Positions 18,256-26,160 of a DNA stretch of 64,000 bases are shown piece after piece. The notes below the pieces were generated by a model. It ran no database searches. It saw only the letters and a list, made by a program, of their open reading frames with translations, and had not been told where the DNA came from. The stretch's first letter is position 1. Each line of letters starts with the position of its first letter. A program made the position numbers and the translations under genes. This DNA comes from Helicobacter sp. (GTDB lineage Bacteria > Campylobacterota > Campylobacteria > Campylobacterales > Helicobacteraceae), in the NCBI RefSeq assembly GCF_017502485.1, contig NZ_JAFVUX010000011.1:1-64000 (forward strand), written 5' to 3'.

Positions 18256-18261
18256 TATAAT
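18256..18261 (+). promoter_or_regulatory. -10 box of luxS
   Basis: TATAAT in CTGCTATAATGCGCCC, 34 bases before the luxS ATG. The upstream region is shared divergently with the TonB receptor. Confidence 0.65.
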
Positions 18262-18289
18262 GCGCCCACTTACGAAATAAGGAGCATTT

Positions 18290-18778
18290 ATGCCACTACT
18301 AGATAGCTTTAAGGTCGATCATACCATTATGCCAGCTCCTGCGGTGCGCCTTGCTAAAACTATGCAAACACCAAAGGGCGATGTTATCTCTGTCTTTGAT
18401 CTGCGCTTTTGCGTGCCAAATGAAGACATCCTTAGTGAAAAGGGTATCCACACATTAGAGCATCTCTTCGCCGGATTTATGCGCGATCATCTAAATGGTA
18501 AAAATGCCGAGATCATCGATATTTCGCCGATGGGTTGCAGGACTGGGTTTTATATGAGTGTCATTGGAGAGCCTTGCAGCTATGATGTGTTAGAAGCGTG
18601 GGAAGCAAGTATGCGCGATATTTTGCGTGTGGATACAATTCCAGAGGCAAACAAATACCAATGTGGCACCTATGCTATGCACTCACTCAAAGAGGCGCAA
18701 GAAATATCCATAAAAGTGCTTGACAAAGGTATAGGCGTAATGGATACACAAAAGCTCTTGCTCAAAGAGTTTGCATAA
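18290..18778 (+). CDS. luxS: S-ribosylhomocysteine lyase LuxS
   Basis: 162 residues. It cleaves S-ribosylhomocysteine to homocysteine and DPD, the AI-2 precursor. The metal ligands H54 and H58 with E57 ([14 protein letters not shown]), catalytic C83 ([10 protein letters not shown]) and ligand C125 ([10 protein letters not shown]) are all present. AAGGAG lies before ATG 18290. The substrate comes from MtnN (gene at 55898). The gene is followed 17 bases later by an efflux lipoprotein gene and may be cotranscribed with it. Confidence 0.97.
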   Translation: MPLLDSFKVDHTIMPAPAVRLAKTMQTPKGDVISVFDLRFCVPNEDILSEKGIHTLEHLFAGFMRDHLNGKNAEIIDISPMGCRTGFYMSVIGEPCSYDVLEAWEASMRDILRVDTIPEANKYQCGTYAMHSLKEAQEISIKVLDKGIGVMDTQKLLLKEFA

Positions 18779-18795
18779 ATAGCAAGAGAGTAGCT

Positions 18796-20331
18796 ATGCT
18801 AGCGCGATTAGGCATATTCTGCGCTTGTGCGCTTGTTTTCCTTAGTTGCTCAAAGCCCTATACAGATGAGAGAGTTAGCCAGTCCATCACACTTGCAAGC
18901 TCCTTTAGCAAGCAGCTAGATTCTAGCCTAGAACCTAGCTACGATACAAATACGCCTAGCACCTTTGCAGAATCACTGCTTACACTCATTGATGATGAGA
19001 GCTTACGCGTACTGCTTGATATGGCTCTAGCTAATAATACCAATATCCTTACACTCACTTCTCAAATCGCCCAAGCTAGAGAAGCCCTAGGGCTAGCAAG
19101 TGCCAATATGCTCCCAAAGCTCTCTATCAATATGGGCTACAATTACAGCTCAGGCAACTACAATCGCTACCAAATCAACATCAACCAAAACACTCTAAAT
19201 GCCAATCTCTCTCTATCGTGGGAGCTAGATCTCTTCGGCAAGCTTAATATGCTAAGAAAATCGAGAAAATATGACTATCTAGCCACGCTTTCCAATCTCT
19301 CCGTAGCGCAAGTAAGTCTTATTGGCGAAGTGGCAAGTAATTATTATGCCTATAAGCGCATTACCAAAGCAGCACACTTGCAAGAGCAGATGATTGATAA
19401 TTATGGTAGGATTTTAGACACTTTGGGACATAAGCACGATTTGGGGCTTATTGACATCACTATGCTAAGTGATACAATCGCCGCGCTAAATACCGCTAAA
19501 AGCACGCATAGCTCCCTACTCCTTGAGCAAGAAAAGATGAAAAATGCCCTAATGGTCCTACTAAACACCAGCGACACCCAAGCACTTACGCTAATGCTAA
19601 ATGACAGCACGCTAAAATCTACCTCCATAGCACAAGCACAAAGCCTAGAGTCTAGCCTAGATTCTACTGCCTTTAGTGCGCTAGATTCTAGCCTCCCTAA
19701 CATAAAGCTCCCTAGTATAAACGCCCTACCTAAAGATATTTTGCTCTCTCGCGATGATGTGCGCGCTAGCATTGCTAGTCTAAATGCACAAGTAATGCTA
19801 AAAAACTCCAAAAAAGCCGCGCTTTTCCCATCGCTTAGCCTAGGCGGAAACTTAGGGCAGATTCTCTTCTCTTCACGCGGGGTTGGGGATTTGATCTGGA
19901 ATATCACTGGCTCACTTGCCTCCCCGCTTATCAATCGCTCCGCTTTAACCAAAGACTATAAAATCCAAAAAGAGAGTGTGAAGCAGGCATTCTACGCACT
20001 AGAATCCACTTTACGCACAGCACTTGGCGAGATAGAAAATGCCATCACAGAAGTCAATACCGCACAAAGCTCCCTGCAAGCCAAAGAGCAAGTACTCTCC
20101 ACTTCGCAAGAAGTGTGGCTCATAGCGCGCGCGCGCTATGAGCTAGGGCTACTTGATGAGTCAAGCTACCTTACAAGCTACAATGCACTCTTGAATGCAC
20201 GCCAAAGCGTAGATGAAGCGCGCTTTGCTAGGCTCTCTTCTGTGATTGTGCTCTATAAAGCCCTAGGCGGCAAGCTAGAGCAAGCTAGCAAGAGTGCGCT
20301 AGATTCTAATAACAATCTCTTAAAGGGGTAG
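18796..20331 (+). CDS. RND efflux outer membrane lipoprotein (TolC/NodT family)
   Basis: 511 residues. A lipoprotein signal (LGIFCACALVFLSC) precedes two outer-membrane-efflux repeats: LANNTNILTLTSQIAQAREALGLASANMLPKLSINMGYNY in the first and LGEIENAITEVNTAQSSLQAKEQV in the second, with LSWELDLFGKLN and the ARARYELGLLDESSYL turn typical of CmeC/OprM channels. It forms the outer duct of a tripartite pump. No adaptor or RND pump gene is adjacent. A Ser/Leu-rich insertion around residues 275-310 is built from TAGAATC-type motifs (SLESSLDSTAFSALDSS). Confidence 0.9.
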   Translation: MLARLGIFCACALVFLSCSKPYTDERVSQSITLASSFSKQLDSSLEPSYDTNTPSTFAESLLTLIDDESLRVLLDMALANNTNILTLTSQIAQAREALGLASANMLPKLSINMGYNYSSGNYNRYQININQNTLNANLSLSWELDLFGKLNMLRKSRKYDYLATLSNLSVAQVSLIGEVASNYYAYKRITKAAHLQEQMIDNYGRILDTLGHKHDLGLIDITMLSDTIAALNTAKSTHSSLLLEQEKMKNALMVLLNTSDTQALTLMLNDSTLKSTSIAQAQSLESSLDSTAFSALDSSLPNIKLPSINALPKDILLSRDDVRASIASLNAQVMLKNSKKAALFPSLSLGGNLGQILFSSRGVGDLIWNITGSLASPLINRSALTKDYKIQKESVKQAFYALESTLRTALGEIENAITEVNTAQSSLQAKEQVLSTSQEVWLIARARYELGLLDESSYLTSYNALLNARQSVDEARFARLSSVIVLYKALGGKLEQASKSALDSNNNLLKG

Positions 20332-20333
20332 CT

Positions 20334-21224
20334 ATGTCCAAGCTGGTTTCTCATCTAATCGCACTGGTCACGCTTACGCTACTTATGGGCTGTGCTAGCA
20401 AGCCGCCAAGCTGGTTCCTCTCTGCCAAGCAAGGAGCTAAATTCTATGGTGTGGGCAGTGGGGAGAGCTTTGAGAGTGCTAAGCAAGCTGCCATTGATGA
20501 TCTAGCCCAAAGCGTGCAAACCCAAGTGCGCTCTTCTACGCATATCTACAACACCCAGCATAATGACAAGCTCACAACCAAGCTCTCTCAGCATATAGAG
20601 CTAGATTCTGCTATGCTATCCTTACCTAATCTCCAAGTGCGCAACAAAGCCTATAAGCAAGGCACATACTATGTCCAAGTAGATATTAGCAAAGAGCAGC
20701 TATTAGCACCACTTAAACAGGATTTACAGGCTATCTTATCACACACAAAGCCCATTATCGCCACTACTCCTAGCTGTATCACACTAAGAGATTTTGGCAC
20801 GCTAGAATCTAGCTTCAAGCAAGCTAGCAAGCTAGCCCAGATTCTAGAATCTCTACAAGCTCCTTTACCTAAAGACTTTCACAAGCTTTCCTCTCTCTAT
20901 AATCAAGTCCAAAAGCCACTGCTCACTACCACCTATCAAGGTCTCACCAAAGCCCAAGAAGCACTCTTTAGCGCGGAGATCTCCAAGCTTGCCGCAATCA
21001 CTAAGGATTCTAGCACTCCGCACCTAGCTATAAGTGCGACAAGAAATGCCAACTCCATAGCCCTAGAAATCACGCTTAAAGACTGCGCGCAACGAGCTAT
21101 TTTCCAAGCGAGCATACAGGAGAGTCAAGCAAGCTATGACTATGCCCTAAAGCGCGCCGCAATAGTGCTATATAAAAAGCTTTATGCATTTATGCAAAGC
21201 GAAGATGGCTTCCCTAAGATCTAG
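20334..21224 (+). CDS. LPP20-like lipoprotein
   Basis: 296 residues; lipoprotein signal LVTLTLLMGC, then SKPPSWFLSAKQGAKFYGVGSGESFESAKQAAIDDLAQ, the pattern seen in LPP20-family lipoproteins, where an aromatic W-[FY] is followed by YGVG and an Ala-rich helix. It starts 2 bases after the efflux lipoprotein stop, implying translational coupling. The C-terminal half (LPP20 domain repeat-like, SLPNLQVRNKAYKQGTYYV) is less clear. Outer membrane or periplasm; function unknown, possibly linked to the efflux channel. Confidence 0.7.
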   Translation: MSKLVSHLIALVTLTLLMGCASKPPSWFLSAKQGAKFYGVGSGESFESAKQAAIDDLAQSVQTQVRSSTHIYNTQHNDKLTTKLSQHIELDSAMLSLPNLQVRNKAYKQGTYYVQVDISKEQLLAPLKQDLQAILSHTKPIIATTPSCITLRDFGTLESSFKQASKLAQILESLQAPLPKDFHKLSSLYNQVQKPLLTTTYQGLTKAQEALFSAEISKLAAITKDSSTPHLAISATRNANSIALEITLKDCAQRAIFQASIQESQASYDYALKRAAIVLYKKLYAFMQSEDGFPKI

Positions 21225-22208
21225 TATCTACTTTTTACTAGCGATAATGCTATGTGGGGTAGCTCTTTATGCCAATGGGCGCGCAGATAGTGCAAGGGCG
21301 CAAGATGCGCCAGAGTCTAAACTCTTGCTCCTTATGGACTACCACAAAGCGCGTCCAAATAATGTGCAAGAGTTTGTTATGAGCGAGAAGCTTGATGGCG
21401 TGCGCGCTCTATGGAATGGCAAGCAACTTCTAACCCGCAGTGGCAGGGTGATCAAAGCACCTTCTTGCTTTATTGAGCATTTTCCGCCCTTTAGCCTAGA
21501 TGGGGAGCTATGGATAGGCAGGGGGGAGTTTGAAAAGGCATTAGCCCTTGTGCAAAAAGACTGCACACACTGCCCTTGTAGCAGAGATAAAGAAGCTAAA
21601 GATTCTAGCTGGGATAGGGCAAAGTATTATGTCTTTGATGTGCCAATGTGTGATGTACTAGAATCTAAAGTTCCCAAAAACACGCCAAAAAATCAAAGAG
21701 AGCAGAGTGCAGAAGATGCGCACTGCACACTTTTTGAGCGGCTTAAGGTGCTAGAATCTTATCTTGCAAGCGCGCCTACAATACCTATTTCTATCATCAA
21801 GCAAGAGCCAATTGCTAGTGAGAAACAGCTATTCAAACGCTTGCAAGAGCTAAGTGAGCAGGCGCAGAGGGGCTTGTCTTGCGCAGGGTTTTAGCACCTT
21901 ATGAGCGTACAAGATCGCCTAACGCCCTAAAGCTTAAAGCCTATAGCGATGCAGAGTGCAAAGTAGTAGCCCACAACACAGGCAAGGGTAAGTATGCAGG
22001 CAAGCTAGGCTCGCTTACTTGCGAGCAAGAAACCGCCACCAAAGATACGCCACGGCTAATGCGCTTCAAAATCGGTAGTGGCTTTAGTGATAAAGAGCGT
22101 CAAGACCCACCGCCACTAGGCTCTATTATCACCTATAAATTTTATGGCACGACTAAAAATGGTTTGCCGCGCTTTGCTGTATTCCATAGAATCTACCAAA
22201 ATCCTTGA
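21205..22208 (+). pseudogene. Exported ATP-dependent DNA ligase, frameshifted
   Basis: Two overlapping frames (to 21894, and from about 21865 to 22208) make one ligase. Frame one has a signal-like helix (SSIYFLLAIMLCGVALYANG), the nucleotidyl lysine motif SEKLDGVRALWNG, RSGRVI, LDGELWIGRGEF and KYYVFDVP. Frame two continues with EGLVLRR (motif IV), APYERTRSPNALKLK (motif V) and DAECKVVAHNTGKGKYAGKLGSL. A one-base loss near 21860-21872 explains the switch. Such ligases with a signal peptide occur in Campylobacter and Haemophilus and seal DNA in the periplasm, perhaps in uptake. It may be a real mutation, a sequencing error or a shift site. Confidence 0.85.
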
Positions 22209-22223
22209 AATGCAGGATAAACT

Positions 22224-22922
22224 ATGCGCGAGATTGTGCTAATTAACTCTACTATTTCTAAAGAAATTCCAACACTTTGTGTGAGCGAGATCCGCTATCT
22301 CCCCATCTATGATGCCTTGCTAGAATCTAACATCCCACCCTACGCGATAAAAGAGCATATTGACGCACTTATTTTTACATCCAAACACGCCATTAGCGCA
22401 CTTATGTGTGCGATGGAGCAGCACAGCGAGCTTAGAGCGTTTTTAGAAATCCCCGTGTTTGCCATTGGGGCTGGGTGTGAGCGCGTGCTAAAAAATGCAG
22501 GCTTTTGCATAGAGTTTATCTCTAGCACTTCACACGGAGAGAGCTTTGCTAGAGAGATTATCGCGCGATCTTGTAGGCACAGGCTACTCTATTTACGCGC
22601 ACAAAGCATTGTCTCAAACCTTGATCTAACGCTTAAGCAAGCCCAAATCCCCCTAACGCAAATCATCGCCTACACCAACACCCCAAAGTCTCTACCCCAC
22701 TCGCAAAAACCAGCCCCACACTCTGTGCTAATCTTTAGCGCACCAAGCAACTACCACGCATTTGTGCAAAATTTTGGCTGGGATTCTAGCTATATTGCCA
22801 TAGCAATTGGGCAGACAACCTTGCGTGCTTTCGCCCCTGATGTCATAGCCTACACAAGTCCCAAGCAGACGCTAGAGTCCTGTATCAAACTAGCAAAAGA
22901 GCTTGCCCTAGAATCTAGCTAG
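22224..22922 (+). CDS. hemD: Uroporphyrinogen-III synthase
   Basis: 232 residues, the usual HemD length. It closes and inverts ring D of hydroxymethylbilane in haem synthesis. The family is weakly conserved; visible marks are DALIFTSKHAISAL, VFAIGAGCERVLKNAGF, LLYLRAQSIVSNLDLTLK, ILIFSAPSNYHAFVQNFGW and IAIGQTTLRAFAPD. It lies 15 bases after the ligase relic. The stop codon is inside a 22-base palindrome (22908-22929). Confidence 0.88.
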   Translation: MREIVLINSTISKEIPTLCVSEIRYLPIYDALLESNIPPYAIKEHIDALIFTSKHAISALMCAMEQHSELRAFLEIPVFAIGAGCERVLKNAGFCIEFISSTSHGESFAREIIARSCRHRLLYLRAQSIVSNLDLTLKQAQIPLTQIIAYTNTPKSLPHSQKPAPHSVLIFSAPSNYHAFVQNFGWDSSYIAIAIGQTTLRAFAPDVIAYTSPKQTLESCIKLAKELALESS

Positions 22923-22929
22923 ATTCTAG
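22908..22929. repeat. Perfect 22-base palindrome across the hemD stop codon
   Basis: Starts CTAGAATCTAG and continues with its exact complement CTAGATTCTAG. It encodes Leu-Glu-Ser-Ser-stop at the hemD end. Same build as the kdsB end at 9016-9033: two inverted TAGAATC motifs. Confidence 0.85.
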
Positions 22930-23023
22930 TTTCTAGCGCGCTAGCATTAATTTTTAAAGCAAAGATTAATATATAGCTTTATATAATGTGAGCTTATTTT
23001 ACTTTAAGGATAAGGAGTCCCTA

Positions 23024-23329
23024 ATGAAAGGTCTTTTCTCAAAATTGGCGATTGTAGCGGCAGTAGCAGTGCTTTTTAGTGCGTGTGGTGATGACAAAAA
23101 AGCAGAAGAAGCTGCACCACAAACAACAGTAGAAGAGCAAGTAACTGAAAACCCCGTAGTAAGCACTGATACAACAGATCCAGAAACAAATACTGAAGCT
23201 AACGAGCAAACTCCAGAAGCAAACGCTGAGACTACTCAAGCTTCTGCTGATCAAAATGCTGATGAAGCAGTGCAGGCAAGTACTGAAGAGGCTAACGAGC
23301 AAACTCCAGAAGCAAAAGAGACTAAATAG
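23024..23329 (+). CDS. Small acidic repeat lipoprotein
   Basis: 101 residues. MKGLFSKLAIVAAVAVLFSAC is a lipoprotein signal; the rest is a disordered Thr/Glu/Ala/Gln-rich tail. EANEQTPEA occurs twice, encoded by nearly identical DNA at about 23191-23218 and 23287-23314, showing an internal duplication. AAGGAG precedes ATG 23024, and a -10 box TATAAT is at 22982-22987. A strong hairpin terminator follows. Function unknown; it resembles surface spacer lipoproteins. Confidence 0.8.
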   Translation: MKGLFSKLAIVAAVAVLFSACGDDKKAEEAAPQTTVEEQVTENPVVSTDTTDPETNTEANEQTPEANAETTQASADQNADEAVQASTEEANEQTPEAKETK

Positions 23330-23341
23330 CTTTCATACGCG

Positions 23342-23365
23342 ATCTCCGCACTCGCGGAGATTTCT
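23342..23365 (+). terminator. Rho-independent terminator
   Basis: Stem ATCTCCGC / GCGGAGAT with a 4-base loop ACTC, then TTTCTT. It lies 12 bases after the small lipoprotein stop. Confidence 0.85.
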
Positions 23366-23394
23366 TACGCTCTACTCTATCCCACTTATCATAA

Positions 23395-24444
23395 ATGTAT
23401 CTTATAAGGTCTTTGCTACCAAGCTTATATCTATGCTGTGTAGTGTGCTTGGCAGATGATCTAGAATTCAAGCCCAGTACCACCCCACAAAATCCCACGC
23501 TAGAATCTAGCTTCGCTCGCACACAAGCACTGCTCTTACTTGATTATGAAAATGACGCAAACTTCAACAGCAAAATCGATAAATACTATACCGCTGGTGT
23601 GCGCCTAAGCTTTATTACCAAAGAATCTAACGCACTTAGGTTTTTACGCTTTGTTAGCTTGCAGCAATTTTTTAAGCCCAGTGCGTTGCATACAAGCTTT
23701 GGGCTAGCCATCAAGCAAGAAATGTATACCCCAAAGGATAGATTCTCCCCTATCCCACCTGAAGATGACCACCCTTATGGTGGGTATTTGGGTGTAAGCT
23801 TGCGTAGCTTTGTGCGCAGTGCATATGTGTTTGAGAGCTTGGGGCTTGATATTGGAGTTGTAGGCAAGGCGAGTGGGGCTAAAGAAGTACAAGATCTAAT
23901 CCACGATCTAACCAACAACGCCCTGCTTGCAGGTTGGGGGACACAGCTACGCAATGAGCTCATCCTAAATGCGCACTATGGGCTAAGCGCAAGTGTCTTA
24001 AAGATTCTAGAGCACACTGCTCATAGCCTAGATCTAATGCCACAATTTAGCCTAAGCCTAGGAAATGCTAGGATCCACTCTCAAGCAAGCCTGCTTGCAC
24101 GCTTTGGCTACCGCCTTAGCCCAAACACTGCGCCAATGTATCTAAATAGTGGCTTTATGGGCGCACCTTATGTTGGGCAGTGGTTTAGCATATATGGCTT
24201 TGTAGGTGCAGGTATGCGTGTGGTGGGGCGCAATATGTTTTTGCAAGGTAATACTTTTGCTCCACATTTTGCAAGCAACCATAGCATTAGGATAAAGCCC
24301 TTTGTATGTGAGTTTGTCTGGGGAATTAGCTTGCGTTATAAGCGATTTGAAATTGTGTATAGTGTGGTGCATAGGAGCAGAGAGTTTGCTACGCAAGATG
24401 ATTTCCATAGCTTTGGGCTAATCTCTCTAGGAGGTAGAATCTAG
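23395..24444 (+). CDS. lpxR: LpxR-family lipid A 3'-O-deacylase
   Basis: 349 residues, signal peptide (RSLLPSLYLCCVVCLA) and outer membrane barrel. Family (DUF2219) marks are LLDYENDANFNSKIDKYYTAGVRLSF, IKQEMYTPKDR, DDHPYGGYLGVSL and the His/Arg-bearing SVVHRSREFATQDDFHSFGLISLG at the end. H. pylori LpxR removes 3' acyl chains from lipid A to evade host sensing; the N and D of the first motif and the late His region are the expected active-site parts. No strong ribosome site is visible before ATG 23395. Confidence 0.9.
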   Translation: MYLIRSLLPSLYLCCVVCLADDLEFKPSTTPQNPTLESSFARTQALLLLDYENDANFNSKIDKYYTAGVRLSFITKESNALRFLRFVSLQQFFKPSALHTSFGLAIKQEMYTPKDRFSPIPPEDDHPYGGYLGVSLRSFVRSAYVFESLGLDIGVVGKASGAKEVQDLIHDLTNNALLAGWGTQLRNELILNAHYGLSASVLKILEHTAHSLDLMPQFSLSLGNARIHSQASLLARFGYRLSPNTAPMYLNSGFMGAPYVGQWFSIYGFVGAGMRVVGRNMFLQGNTFAPHFASNHSIRIKPFVCEFVWGISLRYKRFEIVYSVVHRSREFATQDDFHSFGLISLGGRI

Positions 24445-25128
24445 CCCCCACCACCAGAATCTAGCTTCGCGCAAAAGACACTTGCTAGCTACCCCGCACT
24501 AAAACTTCACTTGATCCCAAAGGGCAAAGCGCAAAAGCAGCTAAAGCCTTATCTTAAGAGACCAAAGTCGCCGCTAAACAAAAGAAGCTTACTGCAGCAA
24601 GGCAGCTCAATGAAGTGCAAGCCTATGCCCCAGCAGATGCAGAAGTGAGCAACATTCTCCTAAGTGAAAGCGAGCTGAGTCCTACAGGATTCCCTGTTGT
24701 TTTGCTTGTGGATAATGCACAAGCGTGGCCAAATCTTGTTGCTGGGGTGGGTGATTTTGGTGCTTTGCGATGGGTGTTTATCGCAAGTTGCGTGGCTTGC
24801 GACGGCTTTGGGGGGGGGGGACTTAGAAGATGAGAGCTACCTACACAAGTAGTATTTGTCTCCTCTATGCCACTAGTATTTATTTTAGGCTTCATTTGAC
24901 CAAGCGAGTTACTACCGCAGTTTTTGCAAGGTCTTAGCTACATGATCTAAGCATACCACGGCGTTAGAGACTTTATTAGCTTAAATCAAATGGATGCGGA
25001 TGTTCGAGCATTACTCTGCATTTTTTGATACTATTGGCTTTGTTTGCGCTATGTTTTGTAGCAAGTGTAATACTTATCATAAAAGACAGCAAAGGCGCGC
25101 GCAATACAAGTATAGTCTAGGCTTATGC
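24445..25128 (+). other. Decayed DNA with a coding relic and G11 tract
   Basis: About 700 bases between lpxR and dusB without an intact gene. A coding-like stretch reads, in one frame, AKAAKALS then stop then ETKVAAKQKKLTAARQLNEVQAY and on through LSESELSPTGFPVVLLVDN toward the G11 tract at 24810-24820, after which the frame ends. The lysine/alanine-rich start and the later hydrophobic part suggest a broken coiled-coil or membrane protein, not identified. The rest (24890-25128) shows nothing recognisable. Confidence 0.5.
24810..24820. repeat. G11 homopolymer tract
   Basis: Eleven consecutive G residues in the decayed region, within a 72-codon frame (24615-24833) encoding ...CDGFGGGGLRR. G tracts of this length are typical slip-strand phase-variation sites in Helicobacter and Campylobacter. 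Confidence 0.9.
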
Positions 25129-25134
25129 TATAAT
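25129..25134 (+). promoter_or_regulatory. -10 box of dusB
   Basis: TATAAT in TTATGCTATAATCGTG, 33 bases before ATG 25162. Confidence 0.65.
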
Positions 25135-25161
25135 CGTGTGCTTAAAACAAGGAGTTTAAGA

Positions 25162-26160
25162 ATGAGCGCTGAGGTATTGGATTTCTCTAGCACGAAGCTC
25201 TTTTTAGCCCCACTTGCTGGCTATACGGACTTGCCCTTTCGATCCGTGGTTAAACGCTTTGGTGTAGATGTTACAGTGAGTGAGATGATAAGCTCCCACG
25301 CCTTGGCATTCTCTAGTGCTAAAACTCTCAAAATGCTCCAAAAATCCTCCCTAGAGACACCTTATAGTGTGCAAATCGCAGGCTCAAAGCAAGAAATTAT
25401 AAAGCGCGCAATCGCCGTGCTAAACACACAAGAAGGCATTGATATTTTGGACTTTAACTGTGGCTGCCCAGCTCCTAAGGTCGCTAATCACGGCAATGGC
25501 AGTGGGCTTTTGCAGGATCTGCCTAAGCTTGTGGAGCTTTTGCGCTTGATTAAAGAGCAGAGTAAAACACCTTATACAAGTGTCAAGGTGCGACTAGGGT
25601 TTGATGAGAAAATCCCAACTGAAATAGCCCACGCACTCAATGATGCACCCGTAGATTTTGTCGTAGTCCATGGCAGGACCCGCAAAGATGGGTATAAAAA
25701 GGAGAAAATCGACTACCAAGCCATCGCACAGATGAGAAAGATTCTACGCCACCCACTTATCGCCAATGGCGAGATAGACTCCGTGCAAAAGGCGCAAGCT
25801 GTCCTGCAAGAAACAGACGCAAATGGGGTGATGATAGGGCGCGCTGCACTTACTAGTCCGTGGATTTTCTGGCAAATTCGCCATAACACTACTGCGCTTC
25901 CCACAATGGTGAAAAAGGACTTGGTGTTAGAGCATTTTGATGCGATGGTGGAGTTTTATGGAGAAAGGGGTGTAGTAATGTTTAGAAAGAATTTACACGC
26001 CTATGCTAAAGGGCACAATGGCGCAAGTGCCTTTCGCAATGTGGTCAATGCTATGGTAGATTCTAGGCTAATGAGAGAGAGCATTGAAGAGTTTTTTGCC
26101 ACAAGTGCGCTAGAGTGGGGGAGCGCACCGCTTGTTGCTCTCAATAAAAGAAGTATGTAA
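25162..26160 (+). CDS. dusB: tRNA-dihydrouridine synthase
   Basis: 332 residues. FMN enzyme that reduces uridines in tRNA D-loops. Marks: LFLAPLAGYTDLPFR, SEMISSHAL, YSVQIAGSK, DFNCGCPAPKV with the catalytic Cys, VKVRLGFDE, VVHGRTRKDGYK, IANGEIDS and GVMIGRAALTSPWIF. ATG 25162 follows AAGGAG and a -10 box; the frame extends upstream to 24994 but that part is not Dus-like. The stop overlaps the next gene by one base (TAATG). Confidence 0.94.
   Translation: MSAEVLDFSSTKLFLAPLAGYTDLPFRSVVKRFGVDVTVSEMISSHALAFSSAKTLKMLQKSSLETPYSVQIAGSKQEIIKRAIAVLNTQEGIDILDFNCGCPAPKVANHGNGSGLLQDLPKLVELLRLIKEQSKTPYTSVKVRLGFDEKIPTEIAHALNDAPVDFVVVHGRTRKDGYKKEKIDYQAIAQMRKILRHPLIANGEIDSVQKAQAVLQETDANGVMIGRAALTSPWIFWQIRHNTTALPTMVKKDLVLEHFDAMVEFYGERGVVMFRKNLHAYAKGHNGASAFRNVVNAMVDSRLMRESIEEFFATSALEWGSAPLVALNKRSM

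Noticed and set aside
24994-25161. Upstream extension of dusB
   Set aside because: Has no Dus similarity; the ribosome site and -10 box place the start at 25162.
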